Assembly (NCBI GenBank): GCA_023416575.1
Contig: JAEZHL010000367.1
Span: 1-17,386, forward strand
Source: Pseudomonadota bacterium
GTDB taxonomy: Bacteria > Pseudomonadota > Alphaproteobacteria > Rhizobiales > Hyphomicrobiaceae
DNA: 17,386 nucleotides
Direction of reading: 5' to 3'
The translations under genes and the position numbers were made by a program. The notes under the pieces were generated by a model. That model worked only from the letters and a program-made list of their open reading frames with translations. It was not told the DNA's origin and did no database searches. The stretch's first letter is position 1; each line of letters begins with the position of its first letter. This document shows positions 11,249 to 17,386 of the stretch, piece after piece.

Positions 11249-12040
11249 ATGATCCCACCTTCGACCCGCATGGCGGCCCTGCTCGGCGCTGCTATTTCCG
11301 GGGTCGCTGTCATCGCAGCACCTCCTGCTCGCGCCCATCCCCATGTGTGGGTGACCGTCGAGACCACGGTGGCTTACGACAGGGGGACAGCGACCGGACT
11401 TCGGCAGCGCTGGTACTTCGACGAAATCTATACGTCGATGGCCATCCAGGGCCTCGATGCGAACGCTGATGGCGTCTACGACCGAAGCGAGCTCGCAGAG
11501 CTGGCCAGGGTCAACATCGAAGGCTTGAAGGAGTTTGGCTACTTCACCTTTGCCAAGCTCGCTGATCAGCCCCTGGAATTTGACACACCGACGGACGTTG
11601 TCCTGGAGCACACCGAGGTCACGGAGGTCCCTGGGCAGAGGTTTGGACTGGCGGGGACGCCGGAACTAGAGGAAACGGGCGCAACCGGCGGGTTCTGGTC
11701 GAAACTCACCGGTTACCTGCTGGGCCCGCCTCAGCTTCCGAAGCGCATGGTTCTCGCATTGGAGTTCACGCTGCCGCTGAAGCAGCCCGTGTTGGCAGAC
11801 GCCGAGGGCTTTACGTTCTCCACCAAGGACCCGTCGTTCTTCATCTGGTTCGATCTCGCATCGGACAATCCGATCAGGCTGTCGGAAGGTGCTCCCGCGG
11901 GCTGTAAGGCCGACGTGATAGCGCCAAGCCAGGACTTCTCGCAGGGCCTGCAACTCAGCGAAGCCGCGTTGAACGAGAACGACGGCATAAACATCAGCAT
12001 CGGAAGTGCGAAGACCGTCTCGATATCATGCCCCAAGTAA
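11249..12040 (+). CDS. DUF1007 family periplasmic protein with EF-hand-like loop
   Basis: The 263-residue protein belongs to DUF1007 (COG3683, labelled periplasmic component of an uncharacterised transport system). A signal peptide spans about 1-29 (A-R-A before H30), and the mature form opens with HPHVWV, a family signature. An EF-hand-like loop with D70, N72, D74, D78 and E81 is intact. The remainder is beta-rich, with the family segment STKDPSFFIWFDL. Two cysteines, in PAGCK and near the C-terminus (ISCPK), could form a disulfide. The start has GAGAGG six bases upstream. It overlaps the NicO-type permease gene by 13 bases, the usual pairing for this family. A metal-chaperone or metal-sensing role next to the permease is inference, and no biochemical function is established to my knowledge. 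Confidence 0.9.
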   Translation: MIPPSTRMAALLGAAISGVAVIAAPPARAHPHVWVTVETTVAYDRGTATGLRQRWYFDEIYTSMAIQGLDANADGVYDRSELAELARVNIEGLKEFGYFTFAKLADQPLEFDTPTDVVLEHTEVTEVPGQRFGLAGTPELEETGATGGFWSKLTGYLLGPPQLPKRMVLALEFTLPLKQPVLADAEGFTFSTKDPSFFIWFDLASDNPIRLSEGAPAGCKADVIAPSQDFSQGLQLSEAALNENDGINISIGSAKTVSISCPK

Positions 12041-13032
12041 TCGGTGCCTACGGGCTCTTCATCCGGACCTTGATTGCCGGCCTCCTGCTTGGAATTATGC
12101 CAGCACATGCAACTGAAGCGGCTGCGGGGCCGCTCGGTGGATTGTGGCTGTGGGTGCTTGAAGGTCAGCGCGAGATGACCAGCGCCATGACCGCCGCTGT
12201 GCGTCAGATCAAGAGCGGAGATCCTATCGGCTCCGGGCTGGTGTTGGCGCTCATCAGCTTTCTTTACGGGGTTCTGCATGCCATTGGCCCCGGCCATGGC
12301 AAATTCGTCATCTCATCCTATGCTTTGGCCCATGAGCGCACGGTGCGTCGCGGCGTCCTGCTGTCATTCATGGCAGCGTTCGTGCAGGCGATCTCGGCAA
12401 TCGTGATCGTTGGCATTCTCGCGGTGGCCCTGAGTGCAACCAGTATGCAGATCAAGCTCACCGAAAGCTGGCTCGAAACGGCGAGCTGGGGGCTGATCGC
12501 AATCCTCGGAGCGTGGCTGCTCTATCGACAACTGCGGCCGCTCTTCGCCCGCGCTGCACACAAGTATCATGAAGCGGGGCACCGGCACGCCACCGCCCAT
12601 GCGCATGAGCATCATCACGATCATGATGACCACGTGCATGCTGCGGACGGCCCTTGTTGCGGACATGCCCACATGGCAACGCCGGCGCAACTCGAGGGCC
12701 AGTGGTCCTGGGCTAAGGCGTGGTCCCTGGCCCTGTCGATCGGTATAAGGCCGTGCACAGGGGCGATCGGCGTCCTGATCTTCGCCCTGGGCATGGGCAT
12801 CTTCTGGGCTGGCGTGTTTGCCACCTTCGCCATGGCCATCGGCACAGCCATCACCGTCTCGGTGTTGGCCTCGCTGGCGGTGGGTTCGCGCGAATTGGCG
12901 ACGAGACTGGTGGGCGGCAATAGCGTCTGGGCGGCGCGCATCCAGAGCGTTGCTGGAATTGCCGGCTCGTCGTTGGTCCTCGTCATGGGACTGTTGTTCT
13001 TCCTGGCTTCGCTCCGCGCGGGGCCGCTCTGA
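12028..13032 (+). CDS. NicO/RcnA-family nickel/cobalt-type metal permease
   Basis: The 334-residue membrane protein (COG2215) has about six hydrophobic segments: roughly 8-28, 68-86, 110-135, 153-167, 244-280 (probably two) and 308-328. It has the family motif HAIGPGHGKFV (84-94) near the second segment and GIRPCTGAI (239-247) after the loop. Between them, residues 178-215 form a His/Asp-rich loop with a CC pair, a likely metal-binding stretch. NicO members include the RcnA nickel/cobalt exporter and putative importers. The metal and the direction cannot be read from sequence. The start overlaps the DUF1007 gene by 13 bases with a weak ribosome site, which suggests translational coupling. The position opposite znuA and beside a Zur box hints at zinc-related control. 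Confidence 0.9.
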   Translation: MPQVIGAYGLFIRTLIAGLLLGIMPAHATEAAAGPLGGLWLWVLEGQREMTSAMTAAVRQIKSGDPIGSGLVLALISFLYGVLHAIGPGHGKFVISSYALAHERTVRRGVLLSFMAAFVQAISAIVIVGILAVALSATSMQIKLTESWLETASWGLIAILGAWLLYRQLRPLFARAAHKYHEAGHRHATAHAHEHHHDHDDHVHAADGPCCGHAHMATPAQLEGQWSWAKAWSLALSIGIRPCTGAIGVLIFALGMGIFWAGVFATFAMAIGTAITVSVLASLAVGSRELATRLVGGNSVWAARIQSVAGIAGSSLVLVMGLLFFLASLRAGPL

Positions 13033-13045
13033 ACCGGAGGCTGCC

Positions 13046-13291
13046 ATGGCGCATGTGATTCTGATCGGAGCGCTGCGTCAGTTCACCGGCGGGGTGGCAG
13101 AACTCGAGATCGAGGCGACGAGCGTGCGCCAGCTTTTTGCCCGGCTTGCTGAGCGCTTTCCCGACCTCTCCCCCCATCTCGAGAAGGGTTTGGCAGTCGC
13201 GATTGAGGGCCAGATCTATCAGGACGCTCTGTTGGAGCCGATCGGCCCCGATGCCGAGGTCCACATCCTGCCGCAGATCGCGGGCGGCTAA
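13046..13291 (+). CDS. MoaD/ThiS-like small beta-grasp protein ending in Gly-Gly
   Basis: The 81-residue protein looks like a MoaD/ThiS-type ubiquitin-fold sulfur carrier. It starts with a beta strand (HVILIGALRQFTGG), then an acidic strand, a helix (VRQLFARLAERFP), and a C-terminal PDAEVHILPQIAGG. Such a Gly-Gly tail is adenylated and thiocarboxylated in MoaD and ThiS. The start at 13046 has GGAGG six bases upstream. A longer open frame from 12818 runs inside the permease gene and is not used. It lies 13 bases after the permease stop and is probably last in that operon. No E1-like activating enzyme, moaE, thiG or JAB protease is nearby, so the partner is unknown. It could be a degenerate carrier with a different role. 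Confidence 0.82.
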   Translation: MAHVILIGALRQFTGGVAELEIEATSVRQLFARLAERFPDLSPHLEKGLAVAIEGQIYQDALLEPIGPDAEVHILPQIAGG

Positions 13292-13317
13292 GGATCCGAT
13301 CCAGTCACGCAAGCTCC

Positions 13318-14844
13318 TCAAGCAGCAGTTCTCTGCCGGATGGCCTCGCCGCGATAGCTCAGTGCTTCTGCAACATGGATCCGTGCGATCGTCTCAGCGC
13401 CGTCGAGGTCGGCGAGCGTTCGAGCGACGCGCAAGGTACGGTGAAATCCGCGCGCCGAAAGCTGCAGTGCGCTTGCGGCCTGTCTCAGCAGCGACATGCC
13501 CTCCGCATCGGGCGTCGCGATCTCATCGAGGATGCGCCCGGACGCTTGGGCATTGGTGCGAACGCTCGTGACGCCATGCCGTGCGAAGCGGTTTCGTTGC
13601 CGCTCGCGGGCAGCAGTGACGCGCGCTCTGACGGTAGAACTGCTCTCCGTCGGTGCCGGTACCACGAGGTCGGCCGCGGTCACGGCCGGCACCTCGATCT
13701 GCAGGTCGATGCGGTCGAGGAGCGGCCCGGAGATCCGTGCCTGGTAGTCGGCGGCACAGCGCGGGCCGCGTTTGCAGGCCTGGCCCGGCCCGCCGCCGCA
13801 GCGACAAGGGTTCATCGCCGCGATGAGCTGAATGCGCGAAGGATACGTGATGCGATGGTTCGCGCGAGCGATGACGGTCTCGCCGGTTTCGAGCGGCTGG
13901 CGGAGCGAATCGAGGACTTGTGGCGTGAACTCAGGCAACTCGTCGAGGAACAGCACGCCAAGGTGCGCCAAGGAGACCTCTCCCGGTTTGGGTCGTGTGC
14001 CGCCGCCGACAAGCGCCGCCATGCTCGCCGAGTGATGTGGCGCCCGGAACGGCCGCTCGACTTTCAACCGGCCACCCATCAACTCGCCAGCCAGCGAGTG
14101 CACCATGCTCACCTCAAGCAACTCTTGCGGGTCGAGCGGAGGCAGAATCGAGGGCAACCGAGCGGCAAGCATGGATTTGCCTGAGCCTGGCGGACCGATC
14201 ATCAGCAGATTGTGACCACCAGCCGCGGCCACCTCCAACGCACGCCGTGCCGTCTCCTGGCCTTTGACATCGGCGAGATCGGGGAGGGCCTGGTCGTCGC
14301 GCGTGAGATCGGGCTCAGGCCGGCGCAAGGTCTGCAGGCCCTTGAAGTGGTTCACGAGAGAGAGCAGGTGCGGCGCGGCGATGATATCGATGTCTGCCCC
14401 GGCCCACGCAGCCTCAGGGCCGCTCGCTGCAGAGCAGATCAGCCCCTTGCCGATGGCGTTGGCGCCGATGGCGGCGGGAAGGGCGCCGGGTGTTGCCCGG
14501 ATCTGTCCGTCCAGCGCCAGCTCTCCAATCGCGGCGAAGCCTTCGACGGCGTCCGGGGAGATGGCCTCCATGGCGACCATCAAAGCCAATGCGATCGGCA
14601 GGTCGAAGTGGCTGCCTTCCTTCGGCAAGTCAGCCGGAGCGAGGTTCACCGTGATGTGCGTCCACGGCAGCCCAAGCCCGATGGCGTGGAGCGCGTTACG
14701 GACTCGCTCTCGGCTCTCCGCCACGGCCTTGTCCGGTAGCCCGACGATCGCGAACGCGTGCTGTCCGGGGCTGATCCGGACTTCCACCTGGACAGGTCGC
14801 GCCTCGATTCCGACGAACGCCAATGTGGAAACCCGGCCGTACAT
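13318..14844 (-). CDS. comM: ComM/YifB-family AAA+ ATPase (Mg-chelatase-like)
   Basis: The 508-residue protein is a full-length ComM/YifB. An N-terminal ChlI-type domain with a Lon-like fold (about 20-180) contains GELALDGQIRATPGALPAA. The AAA+ core has Walker A GPPGSGKS (217-224) and Walker B LFLDE (D301). A C-terminal domain carries a cysteine cluster (NPCRCGGG...ACKRGPRC) and ends with the helical SARGFHRTLRVARTLADLDG. ComM homologues are hexameric helicases that promote branch migration in natural transformation. In bacteria that may not be transformable they may act in recombination more broadly. I chose the ATG at 14844 over a TTG at 14862, because GGGGG precedes it and the family starts M-x-x-RVST. 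The gene has its own LexA box and ends 26 bases from the convergent MoaD-like gene. Confidence 0.95.
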   Translation of the reverse strand: MYGRVSTLAFVGIEARPVQVEVRISPGQHAFAIVGLPDKAVAESRERVRNALHAIGLGLPWTHITVNLAPADLPKEGSHFDLPIALALMVAMEAISPDAVEGFAAIGELALDGQIRATPGALPAAIGANAIGKGLICSAASGPEAAWAGADIDIIAAPHLLSLVNHFKGLQTLRRPEPDLTRDDQALPDLADVKGQETARRALEVAAAGGHNLLMIGPPGSGKSMLAARLPSILPPLDPQELLEVSMVHSLAGELMGGRLKVERPFRAPHHSASMAALVGGGTRPKPGEVSLAHLGVLFLDELPEFTPQVLDSLRQPLETGETVIARANHRITYPSRIQLIAAMNPCRCGGGPGQACKRGPRCAADYQARISGPLLDRIDLQIEVPAVTAADLVVPAPTESSSTVRARVTAARERQRNRFARHGVTSVRTNAQASGRILDEIATPDAEGMSLLRQAASALQLSARGFHRTLRVARTLADLDGAETIARIHVAEALSYRGEAIRQRTAA

Positions 14845-14877
14845 AACGCCCCCGCCGCACAAACCTCATACGTCTGA

Positions 14878-14907
14878 AGGTTAGTGCCGCGGGCGCACGC
14901 CCGTCAA
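14878..14907 (-). promoter_or_regulatory. Possible sigma-70 promoter of comM
   Basis: On the minus strand TTGACG (14907-14902) lies 18 bases before TAACCT (14883-14878). The -35 is good and the -10 is weak. The -35 directly abuts the LexA box, and the spacing equals that of the imuA promoter candidate. A GC-rich inverted repeat (about 14889-14902) sits in the spacer. Confidence 0.35.
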
Positions 14908-14922
14908 GAACGTAATGAGAAC
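14908..14922 (-). promoter_or_regulatory. LexA (SOS) box upstream of comM
   Basis: The plus strand reads GAAC, seven bases, GAAC, which is GTTC-N7-GTTC on the coding strand of comM and a perfect half-site match. It lies 64 bases upstream of the comM ATG, next to a TTGACG that fits a -35. It is in a non-coding gap after gshB. I recall comM as a member of the alphaproteobacterial SOS regulon, which supports the call. Confidence 0.82.
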
Positions 14923-14952
14923 GTCTCTAGGCGCGGTGCTGTTGTCGTGGCG

Positions 14953-15900
14953 TCAGGCTTTGGCGACCCTGGCCTCTACCGCATCCCAGAATAGCGCCGC
15001 GATGTTCGGGCCGCCGAAGCGTTCGATCTGGCGAATTCCGGTTGGCGAGGTGACGTTGATTTCTGTCAGGTAAGGGCCGATCACATCGATGCCGGTGAAA
15101 ATCAGGCCGCGCCGCTTCAGCTCCGGCTTCAGGCGCTCGCAGATTTCGAGGTCCCGTGGCGTCAAATCCGTGGGCTGGGCCACGCCGCCGACATGCATGT
15201 TGGAGCGGGTTTCGTCGGCGGCTGGAACACGATTGATCGCGCCGACCACTTCGCCATCGATCAGGATGATCCGCTTGTCGCCGCCCCGGACCTCCGGCCG
15301 ATACTGCTGGACCATGAACGGCTCGCGAAACACGGTCTGGAACAGCTCGATGAGCGAATTGAGGTTCGTGTCGCCGGGGGCGACGCGGAATACCGAGGCG
15401 CCGCCGTTGCCGTAAAGCGGCTTGATGATGATGTCCTCGTAGCGCTCACGGAAGCTCTTCACGTCCTCTGGATTGCGCGTGACGAGCGTGGGCGGCATCA
15501 GGTCCTGGAATTCGAGCACCCAGACCTTCTCAGGGGCATTCCGGACCGACGCTGGATCGTTAACGACGAGCGTTTTGGGGTGAATGCGCTCGAGCAGGTG
15601 CGTCGTCGTGATGTAAGCCATGTCGAATGGAGGGTCCTGGCGCAGCAGCACCACGTTCCACTCGGCCAGATCGACGAGCCTCGAATCCGAGAGCTTATAG
15701 TGGTCGCCGACGCGATCTTCGACCTCGAGAGATGCGCCGCGGGCAATCAGTCGCGCTCCGTCGAGCGCCAGATGGGGCGGGGTGTAATAGAACAGCTCAT
15801 GCCCGCGCCGCTGTGCTTCGAGCAAGAGCGCGAATGTGGAATCGCCGCGGATGTCGATGCGGTCGATAGGGTCCATCTGGCAGGCGATCTTAAGGGGCAT
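14953..15900 (-). CDS. gshB: Glutathione synthetase
   Basis: The 315-residue protein is a prokaryotic-type glutathione synthetase of normal length. The N-terminal domain contains IACQMDPIDRIDIRGDSTF and LLRQDPPFDMAYITTTHLLE, both diagnostic. The ATP-grasp region has IIKPLYGNGGASVFRV (158-172), where K160 and the glycine-rich loop bind ATP, and EINVTSPTGIRQIE near the C-terminus for magnesium and substrate binding. It joins glycine to gamma-glutamylcysteine in the cytosol, the last step of glutathione synthesis. The start is ATG with a distant TGGA upstream. It is transcribed leftwards, 117 bases after yraN, possibly as part of the rsmI-yraN-gshB group. No gshA is in the window. Confidence is very high. 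Confidence 0.97.
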   Translation of the reverse strand: MPLKIACQMDPIDRIDIRGDSTFALLLEAQRRGHELFYYTPPHLALDGARLIARGASLEVEDRVGDHYKLSDSRLVDLAEWNVVLLRQDPPFDMAYITTTHLLERIHPKTLVVNDPASVRNAPEKVWVLEFQDLMPPTLVTRNPEDVKSFRERYEDIIIKPLYGNGGASVFRVAPGDTNLNSLIELFQTVFREPFMVQQYRPEVRGGDKRIILIDGEVVGAINRVPAADETRSNMHVGGVAQPTDLTPRDLEICERLKPELKRRGLIFTGIDVIGPYLTEINVTSPTGIRQIERFGGPNIAALFWDAVEARVAKA

Positions 15901-16017
15901 GCGATGGTTTCCAGTCAGATGTGGGCTGGCCTCAGATGCTCGTCGCTTTCCAGTCCGGAAGGCTACTCAAAACAGCGATTCATGGCTCCGATGCTCCATC
16001 TCGGCACCGGTCGCGCT
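15901..16017. other. Gap between yraN and gshB
   Basis: These 117 bases hold no ORF that I would defend and no clear terminator. A gshB promoter may be here, but I see no good -35/-10 pair. Confidence 0.4.
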
Positions 16018-16404
16018 CTATGCCCGCTGCATGGCATTGGGCTGGTGGCGCGGGAGGCGGCCTGGAGCCAGCAGCAGTGCGTCGAGGCCGATCTCATAAC
16101 CCAGATAGCCCGGGTGGCGCCACACCCACTGCTCAGCCGCTCGTGCCATCCGCTCTGCCTGACTTCGGGTCTTGGCCGCCTCGGCCGCGTCCATCGTCGG
16201 CCGCAGCTTGACCTCGACGAAAGCGAGTCGCCGGCCCCGGACGGCGATCAGGTCGATTTCGCCGGCGTGCGAACGGTGCCGCCGGGCGAGAATTCGGTAG
16301 CCCTTGAGGCACAGCAACGCGGCGGCGAGCAGCTCCGAAAAGCGGCCACGACGTTCGTGCCGTTTCCGGTTTGCGGTGCCTGCTTTGGTGCCGGGCCGCT
16401 TCAC
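16018..16404 (-). CDS. yraN: YraN/UPF0102 family nuclease-like protein
   Basis: The 128-residue protein has the UPF0102 core. A helix GRFSELLAAALLCLKGYRILARR (20-42) leads to GEIDLIAVRGRRLAFVEVK (49-66), which is a PD-(D/E)XK nuclease-like motif with D51, E64 and K66. The cellular role of YraN is not settled. The N-terminus is basic and slightly longer than usual. The start is GTG and overlaps the rsmI stop by four bases (GTGA), with GAGG about nine bases upstream, so translation is probably coupled to rsmI. The rsmI-yraN-gshB order is common in Rhizobiales to my knowledge. Confidence 0.93.
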   Translation of the reverse strand: MKRPGTKAGTANRKRHERRGRFSELLAAALLCLKGYRILARRHRSHAGEIDLIAVRGRRLAFVEVKLRPTMDAAEAAKTRSQAERMARAAEQWVWRHPGYLGYEIGLDALLLAPGRLPRHQPNAMQRA

Positions 16405-17342
16405 GCGTCGTCGCCTCGCCTGATCCGAACTGAAAGATCGTACACGCGGCTCTTCGGCACGCCAAGCGACTCGGCGACAGCACGGCTCGCATCGCGCGCG
16501 CTGCTGTGAGCGAGGGCCTCGCGGAGCCGTTCGACGATTTCCGCATCGCTGACCTCGGCAGGGGCTGGAGGGCCGACCAGCACAACGATCTCCCCACGCG
16601 GCTCCGTCCCGGCCAGCGCGCTTGCAAGCTCGCCGAGCGGCAGGCGCCGGACCTCCTCATGGAGCTTGGACAACTCGCGGGCGACAACGGCATCGCGCGT
16701 GGGGCCGAGGGTTTCGGCCATGTCGGCAAGCGCATCCGGCAGTCGCGACGGGGCCTCGAAGAAAATGAGCGTGGCGGGGATCGTCGCCAGCTCCTTCAAG
16801 CGGGCTCGGCGGGCTGCTTGCTTCGGCGGCAGAAATCCCGCGAACAGGAAACGGTCTGTTGGCAGGCCGGAGCAGGCGAGTGCCGCTATCGGCGCAGAAG
16901 GACCGGGGATGCTGATGACCTGATGTCCAGCGCTGAGGGCCGCCCGCACCAGCTTGAAGCCGGGGTCCGAGACGAGCGGCGTCCCCGCATCGCTGATAAG
17001 GGCAATGGTGTGGCCCGCGGCGAGCTCCTCCAGGACCCGCGGCAGCTCGCGCTCCTCGTTGTGCTCGTGAAAGGGCTTGAGGCTGCGAGAAATACCGTAG
17101 CGGGATAGCAGCTGGCGGCTGTGGCGCGTGTCCTCGCAGTAGACGCTGTCTGCCCGCGCCAGGATGGTGGCCGCTCGCAGAGTAAAGTCCGCCAGGTTGC
17201 CGATGGGGGTGGCAACGAGATAGAGACCTGCGGACAAGGGCTGGCCGAGCGCATCGTCGAGTCGGGTGAGGACGTGTGCTCGCAGGGATTCGGGATTGAA
17301 TGCGTCAGCGCCGCCCTTGCTAATCGGTCGATTTTTCGCCAA
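16401..17342 (-). CDS. rsmI: 16S rRNA (cytidine-1402-2'-O)-methyltransferase RsmI
   Basis: The 313-residue protein is a tetrapyrrole-methylase-fold enzyme that methylates the 2'-OH of C1402 in the decoding centre of 16S rRNA, using S-adenosylmethionine. Diagnostic motifs are GLYLVATPIGNLADFTLRA (39-57), YCEDTRHSRQLLSRYGI (68-84), SDAGTPLVSDPGFKLV (117-132) and IPGPSAPIAALACSGL (145-160). The C-terminal domain ends with a helix-turn-helix-like LGVPKSRVYDLSVRIRRG. The start chosen is TTG, preceded by GGAG at seven bases. No in-frame ATG exists between it and the window edge, and the upstream frame stays open, so a start just outside the window is possible. The N-terminal extension before GLYLVATPIG is about 38 residues, longer than in the enterobacterial enzyme but usual in this class. 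Confidence 0.95.
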   Translation of the reverse strand: MAKNRPISKGGADAFNPESLRAHVLTRLDDALGQPLSAGLYLVATPIGNLADFTLRAATILARADSVYCEDTRHSRQLLSRYGISRSLKPFHEHNEERELPRVLEELAAGHTIALISDAGTPLVSDPGFKLVRAALSAGHQVISIPGPSAPIAALACSGLPTDRFLFAGFLPPKQAARRARLKELATIPATLIFFEAPSRLPDALADMAETLGPTRDAVVARELSKLHEEVRRLPLGELASALAGTEPRGEIVVLVGPPAPAEVSDAEIVERLREALAHSSARDASRAVAESLGVPKSRVYDLSVRIRRGDDA

Positions 17343-17386
17343 GCCGATGCTCCATGATGTGGGTTCCCGTCGGAGCTGCGATGCTG

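Noticed and set aside
12818..13045. Longer ORF upstream of the MoaD-like gene
   Set aside because: It overlaps the permease coding sequence in another frame. The start at 13046 has GGAGG and gives a family-length protein.
14889..14902. GC-rich inverted repeat after gshB as a terminator
   Set aside because: No T run follows on the minus strand, so it does not qualify as a rho-independent terminator.
17323..17355. Ten-codon ATG ORF overlapping the rsmI start
   Set aside because: It is short, in another frame, and has no ribosome site or family match. It was not treated as a leader peptide.

Overview
The window looks like chromosomal DNA from a high-GC alphaproteobacterium, most likely of the Hyphomicrobiales (Rhizobiales). 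The grounds are GC-rich codon use, a complete imuA-imuB-dnaE2 mutasome operon, two alphaproteobacterial LexA boxes (GTTC-N7-GTTC), an AT-rich palindrome of the alphaproteobacterial Zur type, and an rsmI-yraN-gshB gene order. I saw no insertion sequence, phage gene, tRNA, rRNA or CRISPR array. The genes look intact and similar in base composition.

Region 1 (31-8954, minus strand) is an SOS mutagenesis operon with a metabolic tail. Transcription runs imuA, imuB, dnaE2, then a periplasmic gamma-glutamyltransferase only 9 bases after dnaE2, then a ThiO-like FAD oxidase. A perfect LexA box (8981-8995) overlaps the presumed -10 of the imuA promoter. ImuA, ImuB and DnaE2 are the known translesion-synthesis trio. 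ImuB lacks the N-terminal catalytic motif of Y-family polymerases, and DnaE2 keeps its catalytic aspartates.

Region 2 (8955-9993) is the divergent intergenic stretch, a secreted L,D-transpeptidase on the plus strand, and a clear rho-independent terminator.

Region 3 (10035-13291) is a metal-homeostasis locus. A zinc-binding ZnuA with a His-rich loop faces left. A DUF1007 protein with an EF-hand-like loop, a NicO/RcnA-type permease with a cytosolic-size His-rich loop, and a small MoaD/ThiS-like protein ending in Gly-Gly run right as one operon. A Zur-type palindrome lies between the two transcription units, nearer znuA. No znuB, znuC or zur is in the window.

Region 4 (13318-17342, minus strand) holds rsmI, yraN, gshB and comM. 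The first two overlap by four bases. comM has its own perfect LexA box (14908-14922), so the window carries two probable SOS transcription units.

Most of this is conserved housekeeping and stress-response biology, not a new system. The least explained parts are the DUF1007/NicO/MoaD-like operon beside a Zur box, and the coupling of gamma-glutamyltransferase to the mutasome operon.
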